From: an uncultured Christensenella sp. | Lineage (GTDB): Bacteria; Bacillota; Clostridia; Christensenellales; Pumilibacteraceae | DNA: 64,000 bases | Assembly (NCBI GenBank): GCA_910579205.1 | Contig: CAJTTD010000003.1 | Coordinates: 146,992 to 210,991, forward strand | Direction of reading: 5' to 3' | Part shown: positions 43,752-51,245 of the stretch, piece by piece | Layout: every line of letters begins with the position of its first letter | Numbering within the stretch: position 1 is the stretch's first letter | Position numbers and translations under genes: made by a program | Notes under the pieces: generated by a model | Database searches by the model: none | The model's input: the letters and a program-made list of their open reading frames with translations, nothing else | What the model was told of the DNA's origin: nothing

Positions 43752-43905
43752 CAAAATTAAACAAATTATGCGCAAATGCGGCGACGCGCGCTATCCCATA
43801 AGAAAAAAGCCGATTTAAACCCGCTTGGGCTTTATCGAGCAAATGTTTTCGGCTTCCACCGCCATCATTATATATATACGGTGCACGGCACATACTAATA
43901 CCGAT

Positions 43906-44667
43906 ATGAACAACATAATCATTGTAGGCGGTTCTTCGGGCATAGGTCTCGCGCTGTGCCAAAAACTTAAAGACCGCGGAGTTATCAACATTTCGCGCAC
44001 GCCGTGCGCCGTAGCGGGAATAACGGACATTCGCGCCGACGTGTGCGACGTCGAATCTCTGGAAAAAGCCTTTGAACAAATACATAAAGCAGACGCGCTC
44101 GTATATTGCGCGGGCATGTCTATGGCTGCGCCCGTGGAATGCGTCCGAGAAAAAGACGTATATGACCTATTCGACACAAATATTTTGGGCGCGATAATGT
44201 GCAGCAAGTTCGCATTGCCGCTTATAAAAAACAGCCGAGACGGACGGATGATATTCGTCAGTTCTTCCGCGTCGGTTACGCCCATAGCGTTCGACTCTTT
44301 CTATTCGGCGTCCAAAGCTGCGCTCAATATGTTTGCGCATGGACTGCGCATGGAGACGGGCGTAAAATGCACGTCGGCGCTCGTAGGCGGAACGCAAACG
44401 CGCTTTTCTTTTAAGCGATCGGTGTACGACGACTGCGGCGAGTACGACGAGCAAGTTAAGACTGCGACGAGCCGATTGATAAAACTCGAACAAAACGGGT
44501 ATACCGCGGAATACGTCGCGCAAAAACTGGTAAAGATACTCACCGCCAAAAATCCGCCGCCGACGGTTACCATAGGCGTAAAAAACAAAATGATGCTCGC
44601 CGCATATAAGCTTTTACCCAAACGCGTAGCACTGCGCTTGGCTAAAAGCGTTCAGATCGGCGACTGA
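43906..44667 (+). CDS. short-chain dehydrogenase/reductase (SDR)
   Basis: 253 residues starting MNNIIIVGGSSGIGLALCQK. The Rossmann motif is GGSSGIG, then DALVYCAGMS (the NNAG-type motif), catalytic Ser in IFVSSSASV, and FYSASKAALNMF with the Y-x3-K pair. This is a classical SDR using NAD(P)H on an unknown carbonyl or alcohol. The ATG at 43906 is chosen because the Rossmann strand begins there; no clear ribosome site is seen and an extension to 43825 is in frame. The C-terminal 40 residues are basic. Confidence 0.9.
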   Translation: MNNIIIVGGSSGIGLALCQKLKDRGVINISRTPCAVAGITDIRADVCDVESLEKAFEQIHKADALVYCAGMSMAAPVECVREKDVYDLFDTNILGAIMCSKFALPLIKNSRDGRMIFVSSSASVTPIAFDSFYSASKAALNMFAHGLRMETGVKCTSALVGGTQTRFSFKRSVYDDCGEYDEQVKTATSRLIKLEQNGYTAEYVAQKLVKILTAKNPPPTVTIGVKNKMMLAAYKLLPKRVALRLAKSVQIGD

Positions 44668-44730
44668 ATACAGGCGACACTTCGGCTATGTTGTGTTTGG
44701 TATTAGGCGATTTATACTTTTGATCGTATT

Positions 44731-44756
44731 ATTAAAGAGATTCCGTTCTCTTTAAT
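44731..44756 (+). terminator. AT-rich inverted repeat after the SDR gene
   Basis: ATTAAAGAGA-TTCCGT-TCTCTTTAAT, ten perfect base pairs, 60 bases past the SDR stop. It may be a weak terminator or an operator for the next promoter, which begins 22 bases later. Confidence 0.45.
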
Positions 44757-44778
44757 TATTTAAAATAACACAAAATAC

Positions 44779-44807
44779 TTGAAATTCGGCAAAACGCGTG
44801 CTATAAT
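44779..44807 (+). promoter_or_regulatory. promoter of the zinc-ribbon gene
   Basis: TTGAAA at 44779-44784, 17 bases, TATAAT at 44802-44807. Confidence 0.85.
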
Positions 44808-44838
44808 ACATATATTAGTATCGTATTATGAGGCGACA

Positions 44839-45456
44839 ATGGTTAAGATCGTAACATTAAAATGCCAAAAATGCGGCAAGGATCACGTTTATAAAATCGG
44901 GACAAAGGGTTTGGCCACACTGCAAGACGCTGTTGACAGGATACCCGAACGCGACGCCGACAAACTTCTCGAAGCGGTAAACCGCATGCTCATGAACAAA
45001 ACGGAGGCGCAACGCACCGCTTTTATGATGAACAATGCCGACGGGCTGTCCATGGTCAATTACGAGATCTGCGGGCAATCGATCAACCTTTTCGAGCAAG
45101 ACGACATAAAAGACGCGTACTCCAGATACACGGTCGAACAAATAGTCAAACTCAACAAAAGCATGTCGATGTGGGAAGACGCCAAAAGCAGCGAAGGTTT
45201 TATCGCGTTCGACGCTATATACTATTGCAGAAAATGCAAAAAGCTCGTCCAAGGCACTTATCTTAAGGTAAGCTCCATAGAAGACCGCAAAGAACGCTCT
45301 TACACTTACGCGCCCAAGTGCGGCACATGCGGCAACGAACTGATGTTAGTCAGCGACGCCAATATGGGCTATCTGTTCGAAGGGCTAACCGCGCGCGCGC
45401 CCTGCCCCGACTGCAACGGCAAGCTGACGGTTACCGAAGTACAGTTCAAGCCGTAA
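44839..45456 (+). CDS. zinc-ribbon protein of unknown function
   Basis: 205 residues with three Cys pairs: LKCQKCGKDH at the N-terminus, YYCRKCKKLVQG in the middle and CGTCGNEL plus CPDCNGKLT at the end, so one or two zinc ribbons are split by a helical insertion (residues about 25-120). There is no signal peptide. I do not recognise the family; it loosely recalls CpXC-like proteins. The ATG at 44839 has GAGG upstream; the frame back to 44779 runs through the promoter and is rejected. Confidence 0.7.
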   Translation: MVKIVTLKCQKCGKDHVYKIGTKGLATLQDAVDRIPERDADKLLEAVNRMLMNKTEAQRTAFMMNNADGLSMVNYEICGQSINLFEQDDIKDAYSRYTVEQIVKLNKSMSMWEDAKSSEGFIAFDAIYYCRKCKKLVQGTYLKVSSIEDRKERSYTYAPKCGTCGNELMLVSDANMGYLFEGLTARAPCPDCNGKLTVTEVQFKP

Positions 45457-45569
45457 TAAATTAGTTACTAATAGGGCGGCGGAACGAGACATACTCGCCC
45501 GCCGCCTATCTTAATTAAACATAAGATATAAAAAATATGTGTTCTCCGCTATAAAGCAGATCAATTTAT

Positions 45570-45598
45570 TTGACAAAACCGCTCGTAAAGCGTATAAT
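45570..45598 (+). promoter_or_regulatory. consensus promoter of the tRNA-Pro/tRNA-Ser unit
   Basis: TTGACA at 45570-45575, 17 bases, TATAAT at 45593-45598; tRNA-Pro begins 12 bases later. Confidence 0.9.
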
Positions 45599-45609
45599 GA
45601 TTTAGCTAT

Positions 45610-45685
45610 CGAGGTGTAGCGCAGTTGGTAGCGCGCATGGTTAGGGACCATGAGGCCGCGAGTTCGAGTCTCGCCACTTCGACCA
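45610..45685 (+). tRNA. tRNA-Pro(AGG)
   Basis: 76 bases with encoded CCA. The acceptor CGAGGTG pairs with CACTTCG (one G-T), with C1-G72 and discriminator A as in bacterial tRNA-Pro. The anticodon stem CATGG/CCATG holds the loop TTAGGGA, so the anticodon is AGG with G37. An A at position 34 is uncommon for bacteria. Confidence 0.93.
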
Positions 45686-45782
45686 CGATCGCAAGATCCA
45701 ATCTATCACAAGCCGAATATAAGCATTGAGCAATTATCAAAGGAACAAGCCGAACAAAACGAATAAACGAATATTTTTAAAT

Positions 45783-45871
45783 GGAGCGGTATCGAAGTGG
45801 TCATAACGGGCCTGACTCGAAATCAGGTAGTCCGCAAGGGCTCGTGGGTTCGAATCCCACCCGCTCCGCCA
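45783..45871 (+). tRNA. tRNA-Ser(CGA)
   Basis: 89 bases with CCA. The acceptor GGAGCGG pairs with CCGCTCC, with discriminator G. The anticodon stem CCTGA/TCAGG holds the loop CTCGAAA (anticodon CGA, reads UCG). The long variable arm (TAGTCCGCAAGGGCT) is the type II mark. The prophage begins immediately downstream. Confidence 0.95.
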
Positions 45872-45941
45872 AGAGCGACAAAGTTTGAACACCGACAAAT
45901 ACGGTATATTTTCGTAAAAGGTGTCGCGGGCATTGTCGTAG

Positions 45942-45973
45942 AAAAAAGCAACCGATAGCGGTTGTTTTTTTCT
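45942..45973 (+). terminator. bidirectional terminator between tRNA-Ser and the prophage
   Basis: AAAAAAGCAACCG-ATAG-CGGTTGTTTTTTT: a GC core of six pairs extended by A/T pairs, T-runs on both strands. Confidence 0.85.
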
Positions 45974-45985
45974 TTTATTAAAGTA

Positions 45986-46013
45986 ATACCCGCAAACAAA
46001 CGCTTGCGGGTAT
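45986..46013 (-). terminator. terminator of the prophage late operon
   Basis: ATACCCGCAA and TTGCGGGTAT arms with an eight-base loop, 20 bases past the last prophage stop codon at 46033. Confidence 0.75.
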
Positions 46014-46032
46014 CTTTGTTTTTTGTCGGCAA

Positions 46033-46914
46033 TTACTCGATGTCGGATAATATGCTCGGCGTATCGTGTGTTGCCGCGTCCGTATCGGCGGTCGACGTTG
46101 CTTGCATATCGACGGGTTTATCCGTCAGCGCGTCGGGCGGTTTCGGTGCGGGTTGCGCCGCTGCCGCGTCCGTTGCGTTCATACTTGCAAGCAGTTCGAG
46201 AGCCTTTTTGTACTCGGCGTTTTGTTTTTCGCGCTCGGCAATAATTTGCCTTGCTTGCTCGACCTCTCTATCGTGTGCGGCGGTCGCCGCGGCAATTTCG
46301 GCTTGTTCAGCCTCTTTTGCCTTCAGCGCGTCGACCGTTTCAACGAGTGTATTATACCCGTCTTTGCTTAACGTCTTTTTTGCGCTGCGTAATATTGCCG
46401 ATTTGAGGTTATCCCAACCGAGCAGCACCACAAACACAACGGTAAGTACCGCCGCCACAATGGCGATTAAAATATACGCCCATTGAGGCAACGCGACAAA
46501 GTAGAGTTGAGCGAGTTTATAAGCAGCAAAACCCATTACGCCGCCGCCGATAAGGGCAAACACGATTGTAAGCGGGTTGTTTTTGAGGTTATCAAAAAAC
46601 TTTTTCATAAATTCACTCCTTTTTTTGCGGACGGTTATGTATGTGATACTTGCGGTCGACAAGATTTTTAGAGCCTTTGCGAGTCGCTCGGCTTTTATAA
46701 GTTGTATAAACCGCCCGCCCCAAATTGTACCACATATAATTGACGCTATGACTGATGTTACAATCATAGATGTATAAAATATCGAGATTATCCCGCATAG
46801 TACATCGAGTACCGAAAGAATTATCGCCGATAAGTTATACAGTTTCTTTTCGTTATCGTAGGACTTTAACTTTTTAATCGCCCACTCGATAACTTGTGCC
46901 TCCGTGTTTTCCAT
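46033..46914 (-). CDS. prophage membrane protein; two genes possibly fused in frame
   Basis: A 293-residue frame from ATG 46914 (AGGAGG upstream). The first 103 residues (MENTEAQVIEWAIKKLKSYD...) have two membrane helices, then comes RKKRSEF. An internal ATG at 46608 with its own AAGGAG ribosome site begins MKKFFDNLKNNPLTIVFALI, with two more helices, a coiled coil (KAKEAEQAEIAAATAAHDRE) and a Pro/Asp/Thr tail. A run of seven A (46620-46626) lies at the join; shifting the frame there by one would end the first part at TGA within AGGAGTGA, just before the second start. So this is probably two genes, perhaps holin-like by position and helix count; the function is not established. Confidence 0.6.
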   Translation of the reverse strand: MENTEAQVIEWAIKKLKSYDNEKKLYNLSAIILSVLDVLCGIISIFYTSMIVTSVIASIICGTIWGGRFIQLIKAERLAKALKILSTASITYITVRKKRSEFMKKFFDNLKNNPLTIVFALIGGGVMGFAAYKLAQLYFVALPQWAYILIAIVAAVLTVVFVVLLGWDNLKSAILRSAKKTLSKDGYNTLVETVDALKAKEAEQAEIAAATAAHDREVEQARQIIAEREKQNAEYKKALELLASMNATDAAAAQPAPKPPDALTDKPVDMQATSTADTDAATHDTPSILSDIE

Positions 46915-46927
46915 AAACGATACCTCC

Positions 46928-47275
46928 TCAATCAACGTCGGTGGCGACGATTGCGTCGGGTTCGTCGGTGGCGACGACATCGGCAAGAATACTCGCCCCG
47001 CCCTCGGACACGGTGTTGTTGGTGCTTTTTGCCGCCTCGGTTTCGATTGCGCGTTTTTCGTCTGCGATTGCGATAACCTTTTCGGCATACAGCACTTTTG
47101 CTTTGAGTTCGACAATGCGGTTATCAATCGCAACGCGGTCGCTTTCGAGTTTTGCGATTTCCGCTTTTACCTCGGCAACCTCGGCACGATTTACGGTGTC
47201 GTGCTTGATAGTAATGTCGTCAAACGCGACAACGCCGTTTTCGTCGGACACAATGACAATTTTGTTTTCGTCCAT
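46928..47275 (-). CDS. small prophage coiled-coil protein
   Basis: 115 residues: a short beta-like start (MDENKIVIVSDENGVVAFDD), a central coiled coil (RAEVAEVKAEIAKLESDRVA, VELKAKVLYAEKVIAIADEK) and an acidic low-complexity tail. AAGGAGG precedes the ATG. Family unknown; by position it belongs to the end of the tail/lysis region. Confidence 0.65.
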   Translation of the reverse strand: MDENKIVIVSDENGVVAFDDITIKHDTVNRAEVAEVKAEIAKLESDRVAIDNRIVELKAKVLYAEKVIAIADEKRAIETEAAKSTNNTVSEGGASILADVVATDEPDAIVATDVD

Positions 47276-47353
47276 AGCCTTTATACCTCCTTGTTAGATT
47301 TTTTGCGCGTCCATTTCCCAACGGTCGCTTATGTCAAACGCGGTTGCCCGCCT

Positions 47354-48022
47354 TTAACCGAAAATGTCTATACCGCACGCACGCAGTATTGCGTACGTTA
47401 TACCGCCGAGAATAGCAAGCAAAAGCAAAATACCGACGGTTACGGCGCAACCCTTGACAACGCCTTTTAATGCCTTTATGCGGCTTAAAAACGTGCTAAC
47501 GGGTACGATAGTAAAGCAACTCACAATCGCCCATATCACAAACCAAAAATCATTGATTACCAACAAGAGGTTGCGTTTCCACTTTTTGTCGACCTTGTGG
47601 TCGATACCGTGATATAGATACTCGCTTTTGTTTTTCGTAAAATCCGCCTCGATTTTTTCGTCCTCGGATAACGTGATTTGCGCGTCCGCTTTGTTCTCTT
47701 GTGCTTTTAAGCCTTTGTCGACAAGGCGGTCAGCGGTTTCGTCGATTTTTTGCGCAACCTTTTGCGACGTGTCGATGTGTTCGGCGACCTTCATATTGAG
47801 TTTGCTTTGTAATGCTCGCGTCGGGTCGGTCGCTATGTCGGTTGTTGCTTTTACCTCGGCAAATGCCCGCGCCGCTGCATACGCTTGCGACGGATCGCTC
47901 GGCTGCACAACGGTTTGATTGTCCGCCGCCGCGTCCGCGCCGTTTATCGGCGTTTTAGGCGGTTCGGCGGGCGTTATCGCGCCGTCATTGATAATTTGTT
48001 GCAAATCGCCCTTTAAGTCCAT
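47354..48022 (-). CDS. prophage protein with two C-terminal membrane helices
   Basis: 222 residues. The N-terminal 150 residues are polar and helical (AAARAFAEVKATTDIATDPT, TSQKVAQKIDETADRLVDKG). They are followed by a basic stretch HKVDKKWKRN and two helices (NDFWFVIWAIVSCFTIVP and GCAVTVGILLLLAILGGITY). AAGGAGG precedes the ATG, which lies 38 bases inside the reverse transcriptase frame, so the two are coupled. Function unknown. Confidence 0.65.
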   Translation of the reverse strand: MDLKGDLQQIINDGAITPAEPPKTPINGADAAADNQTVVQPSDPSQAYAAARAFAEVKATTDIATDPTRALQSKLNMKVAEHIDTSQKVAQKIDETADRLVDKGLKAQENKADAQITLSEDEKIEADFTKNKSEYLYHGIDHKVDKKWKRNLLLVINDFWFVIWAIVSCFTIVPVSTFLSRIKALKGVVKGCAVTVGILLLLAILGGITYAILRACGIDIFG

Positions 48023-49142
48023 AGAGAGCCTCCTTGAATAATTGATAATATAGTTTTAAGATGTTTACTATCGTGTGGTATGCGTTGCATTTTAATATAC
48101 CGCCGATAAACGATACGCACGATGTACGCACATCGCCGATAGTCATTTTGCCGCTTTCGACCCATTTTTGATACGTTCTCATTTTGCGGCGCATTTTCGT
48201 TACGCCTTTGCGGCTCGGTTTGATTATTACCGCGCCCGTATCGGTCAACTTAAACCGACGCTTTAAGAAAGTTATGCCGCGTGATATTTTTACAATTTGC
48301 GTCTTTTTCGGGTTAAGTTTGATACCTAACTCGGCGCAAATTTCGCGTATGCGTTCGAGGCAATATTTCAAATAATCTTTGCTCGGGTGCAGCAAGTAGC
48401 CGTCGTCCATATATCGGGCATAATTTTTGATTTTCAATACCTCTTTTATAAAGTGGTCAACACGGTTAGGGTACATCAACGCCGACGACTGCGACACTTG
48501 ACTGCCCAAGCCGAGTCCAATTTCGCCAAAGTCGTTATACAATTGCTTGATAAGCGTTTTAATGCGGTTGTCAGTGTACACTTTGTCGACGATTTCTTTT
48601 AGCGGCTCGTGCTGTATGTTGTCAAAATACTTTGAAAAATCGAAAACGAGGGCATAGCCTTCCGTGCCGTATTTTCGATAATGCCGTTGTAAATGACATT
48701 TCAACCGAGCCACCGCAAACGATACGCCCTTGTTTTTAATGCACGCGCCGTTGTCGTAGATAAACGACCGACTATACATATCGACAAGCGAGTTATCGCA
48801 TAAGCAGCGTTGCACGACGCGCTCGTTGAGCGGTACGCTTTTTATGTGGCGCAACTTGCCGCGCTCGCACCTATCAAACTCATAGAATCCGCGACTCTTA
48901 AACTTATTGTTATGCAGCAAAGAAAGGGTATCGGCGACGTTGCGCAGCGCGTTCGCTTTGTATCGTTGCGTGCTTGCTTTCCAACCGACACCGAGGCAAC
49001 ATTTACGGCTCGCTGTATAAAGGTTGTCAAAAGTGAAAACCTCGTCGAAGTCGTCGCACCGACCGTAACGTAACCGTTTGCGCTCGTCGCGCTTTTGTTT
49101 GCGGCGTTGATACCGCGCCTCGTGCCTTTCTTTGCTGTTCAT
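47985..49142 (-). CDS. diversity-generating retroelement reverse transcriptase
   Basis: 385 residues. RT motifs: YALVFDFSKYFDNIQHEPL (catalytic Asp region, about 164-182), GLGLGSQVSQSSALMYPNRV (motif 4, where DGR RTs carry a distinctive SQ-type sequence) and YARYMDDGYLLH with the YMDD box at 244-247. The basic N-terminus has KCCLGVGWKAS. The gene lies just after the template repeat and the Avd-like gene, the standard DGR order. The enzyme copies the template RNA with errors at adenines to mutagenise the variable repeat. GAGGAC precedes the ATG. Confidence 0.95.
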   Translation of the reverse strand: MNSKERHEARYQRRKQKRDERKRLRYGRCDDFDEVFTFDNLYTASRKCCLGVGWKASTQRYKANALRNVADTLSLLHNNKFKSRGFYEFDRCERGKLRHIKSVPLNERVVQRCLCDNSLVDMYSRSFIYDNGACIKNKGVSFAVARLKCHLQRHYRKYGTEGYALVFDFSKYFDNIQHEPLKEIVDKVYTDNRIKTLIKQLYNDFGEIGLGLGSQVSQSSALMYPNRVDHFIKEVLKIKNYARYMDDGYLLHPSKDYLKYCLERIREICAELGIKLNPKKTQIVKISRGITFLKRRFKLTDTGAVIIKPSRKGVTKMRRKMRTYQKWVESGKMTIGDVRTSCVSFIGGILKCNAYHTIVNILKLYYQLFKEALYGLKGRFATNYQ

Positions 49143-49357
49143 AAGTCCTCAAATACCTCGTACAATATTTTATCGTTGCGGGTATGTATTGCTCGTAGTA
49201 CCAACCATTAAACCGTTATACCGCAATAAACGGTAATGCAAGTAGCGTCCGATTGACTACATCGAGGTATATATTTATCCGTTACGGAAAGGTCATACAC
49301 TCCTTTTGCAAAGACATTGATTTCGCCCGTATATCGGGTTACTTTGTCGAGCCGTAA

Positions 49358-49495
49358 TAAATGCAAAAGCCGAAGGACACGCCGTAACCGCCGTCGACGC
49401 GGTCGTCGTTCGCATACCCGTCGTTGTTGACATACCACGCGTTGTTGTCGTTGTCAACGTTAGGAGAGCGCAACCACCAATTGTCCGCGCCGCCG
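49358..49495 (-). repeat. DGR template repeat (TR), 138 bases
   Basis: Aligns without gaps to the variable repeat at 50341-50478. I count 21 differences, of which 20 are at adenines of the TR in the coding sense and one is T in TR against G in VR. The stretch 49143-49530 holds this repeat and no convincing gene. Confidence 0.95.
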
Positions 49496-49530
49496 CACGA
49501 AAGTACCTAATAGCGTATAACCTATGTGCG

Positions 49531-49959
49531 TTACGTTAAGTTTTTGTAACGCTCTTTGTCGCTTTGTTTGAGTGCCGCAAGCAGTTTTGCCTCGGTCGTT
49601 ATCAATTCGACCCAACGCTCATATACCGCGCTTTTGATAGGCTTGTTTGCGTCGTTTTGCCGTATAAACTCTCTTGCAATATCGAGTTGCGATAGTAGAC
49701 TTTGCAAAGCGCAATTTGCTTGCAAGATGTGGTTTTTTCGGAGTTGCGCCTCGGCGGCGTTTGTCGGGTAAATGCTGTTTGCCGCCTTTACGTCGTTGTA
49801 GATTTGCCGCGATAAGTCGACGATACCTTTTGTTACCAAAAACATATAACGTTTAGGAAAGCGAGCGCACGTCTTAATCGTGTAAATTTCCAACTCCCGC
49901 GCCGTGTCTAAAAATTGTACGGCACTTTCGCCGCGTTTCGATTTTAAGACGCTCGACAT
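49531..49959 (-). CDS. avd: Avd-like accessory variability protein (four-helix bundle)
   Basis: 142 residues, all helical, of the Avd/23S-IVP four-helix-bundle type: LDTARELEIYTIKTCARFPK, then YMFLVTKGIVDLSRQIYNDV, then AEAQLRKNHILQANCALQSL and LSQLDIAREFIR. Avd forms pentamers, binds the RT and template RNA, and is needed for mutagenic retrohoming. The ATG overlaps the stop of the upstream gene (TAATG). It is placed between the target gene and the TR as in other DGRs. Confidence 0.88.
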   Translation of the reverse strand: MSSVLKSKRGESAVQFLDTARELEIYTIKTCARFPKRYMFLVTKGIVDLSRQIYNDVKAANSIYPTNAAEAQLRKNHILQANCALQSLLSQLDIAREFIRQNDANKPIKSAVYERWVELITTEAKLLAALKQSDKERYKNLT

Positions 49960-50279
49960 TACTTTTTGCCTTTGACTTTATCGTCGGTCGGCGGTTGCGG
50001 CGGTTGATATACCGAGTTCCATAAAACCGCGCTTTTGATTTCTAAATTTTCGAGCGCGATTGTCGGACTCACGTTTTTACCGAGGTAAACGTCGTCGCTG
50101 TTTTTTAGATTTCGCACATACCAACCCGCGGGCGTTCCGTCAAATTTATAGACGAGATGTCGCGTGTTTGTCTTGACGTGCAAGCGCGAGTTTTCGGTGT
50201 ACACAACGCCGTTTAACGCCGTTGCAACAATCATATCGCCCGCTTGTTTTGTCGGTTCTGCTTTGAGATTGTAAACCAT
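49959..50279 (-). CDS. small prophage protein between DGR target and avd
   Basis: 106 residues starting MVYNLKAEPTKQAGDMIVAT, with GGAGG 5 bases before the ATG at 50279. It is mainly beta-strand in character (NGVVYTENSRLHVKTNTRHL, PAGWYVRNLKNSDDVYLG) and ends in a Pro- then Lys-rich tail (QPPQPPTDDKVKGKK). It may be a small fibre-associated or chaperone protein; I do not recognise it. Confidence 0.6.
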   Translation of the reverse strand: MVYNLKAEPTKQAGDMIVATALNGVVYTENSRLHVKTNTRHLVYKFDGTPAGWYVRNLKNSDDVYLGKNVSPTIALENLEIKSAVLWNSVYQPPQPPTDDKVKGKK

Positions 50280-50339
50280 AAATACCTCCGTGTGGTTTAT
50301 TCTGCGCCCCACGAGGGGGCGCGATTATTTGATTGTAGA

Positions 50340-51236
50340 TTAAACGCAAAAGCCGAAGGACACGCCGCAACCGCCGACGACGCGGCCGCCGAGCGCATAC
50401 CCGCCGTAGCGGACACACCACGCGTAGCCGTCGTTGTCAACGAGCGGAGAGCGCAACCACCAAGAGCCCGCGCCGCCGTTCATATATTTGATAAGTGCCT
50501 CGTCGTTGTCGTTCGGGTCGAGGTCGCCGATAGCGTTTTGCCAAAATTCGTATTGCTCGCCCTCGGCGTTGTAGGTGGTAGCGTAGTCTTTTACTGCGCC
50601 CCAAGCCGACGTTGATATTGCGCTGTGCGAGTAGATTTCCGCAAGCGAAAGCAACCACAATTTGTCGCTCGACGTTAAAATGTCGGTTAGCGTGCCGCCT
50701 TTCGACGCTTTTTTGTCGACCGCTTTTATGACGGCTTGCAAATCGGCGGGCAATTGCGTTAATAGCGTCGCCATAGTTTGCGTGCGGATCTCGCTGCCGT
50801 TCCAACCGTTTGCGTTGCTGCCGTTGCTATTCCAAACGTAATAATCGGGCAACATATCCTTCATACCGATAGATATACCCGCTTTGCCGCCGCCCGTCTT
50901 ATTGTCGTGATTAAACCCGAGTATAACGAGCGTTATTTGCGTACCCGTCGATAGTTCGATAACCTTTTCGTCGCCGACCTTGTAAACGTCCGCCGCCGCG
51001 CCCGTGCTTGCATATTCGTTTATCACACTCCACGAGTCGGTTGCAAAATTCGGTTTAGATTTCGTTACAAACCAATCGAGGTCAACCCACGGTGTAACGC
51101 CGTCGCCGATTTTGGTTTTTTTGTTCGTCGTGTCGTAACCGATTTCGCCGACGGCGAGTACGGGGTTTTTACTTTCCCATTTTGCCGCGGTGTCGTTACG
51201 CATTTGTATCTTTGACGTAACGTTTTTTTGTGCCAT
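50340..51236 (-). CDS. tail fibre protein with DGR-diversified C-terminal lectin-like domain
   Basis: 298 residues. The N-terminus has a fibre repeat of the type KIQMRNDTAAKWESKNPVLA, then GEIGYDTTNKKTKIGDGVTP, common in phage tail fibres at the trimerisation region. The rest is a formylglycine-enzyme/C-type-lectin-like fold of the DUF6273 kind (DMLPDYYVWNSNGSNANGWN, WWLRSPLVDNDGYAWCVRYG). The last 46 residues are encoded by the variable repeat, and the RSP and GVSFGF blocks are the constant scaffold around variable positions. It is presumably the receptor-binding protein. AGGAGG precedes the ATG. Confidence 0.92.
   Translation of the reverse strand: MAQKNVTSKIQMRNDTAAKWESKNPVLAVGEIGYDTTNKKTKIGDGVTPWVDLDWFVTKSKPNFATDSWSVINEYASTGAAADVYKVGDEKVIELSTGTQITLVILGFNHDNKTGGGKAGISIGMKDMLPDYYVWNSNGSNANGWNGSEIRTQTMATLLTQLPADLQAVIKAVDKKASKGGTLTDILTSSDKLWLLSLAEIYSHSAISTSAWGAVKDYATTYNAEGEQYEFWQNAIGDLDPNDNDEALIKYMNGGAGSWWLRSPLVDNDGYAWCVRYGGYALGGRVVGGCGVSFGFCV
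50341..50478 (-). repeat. DGR variable repeat (VR), 138 bases
   Basis: The 3' end of the tail-fibre gene including its stop codon. It differs from the TR almost only at template adenines (20 of 21 differences), which is the DGR fingerprint. The changed codons are mainly AAC/GAC/TAC-type codons of the TR. Confidence 0.95.
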
Positions 51237-51245
51237 AATTGCCTC

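Noticed and set aside
45823..46032. Minus-strand frame overlapping tRNA-Ser
   Set aside because: Its end reads GGAGGIRTHEPLRTT, the well-known false translation of a tRNA-Ser gene.
49208..49438. Minus-strand frame over the DGR template repeat
   Set aside because: It is in a different frame from the VR reading and the TR is non-coding in known DGRs.
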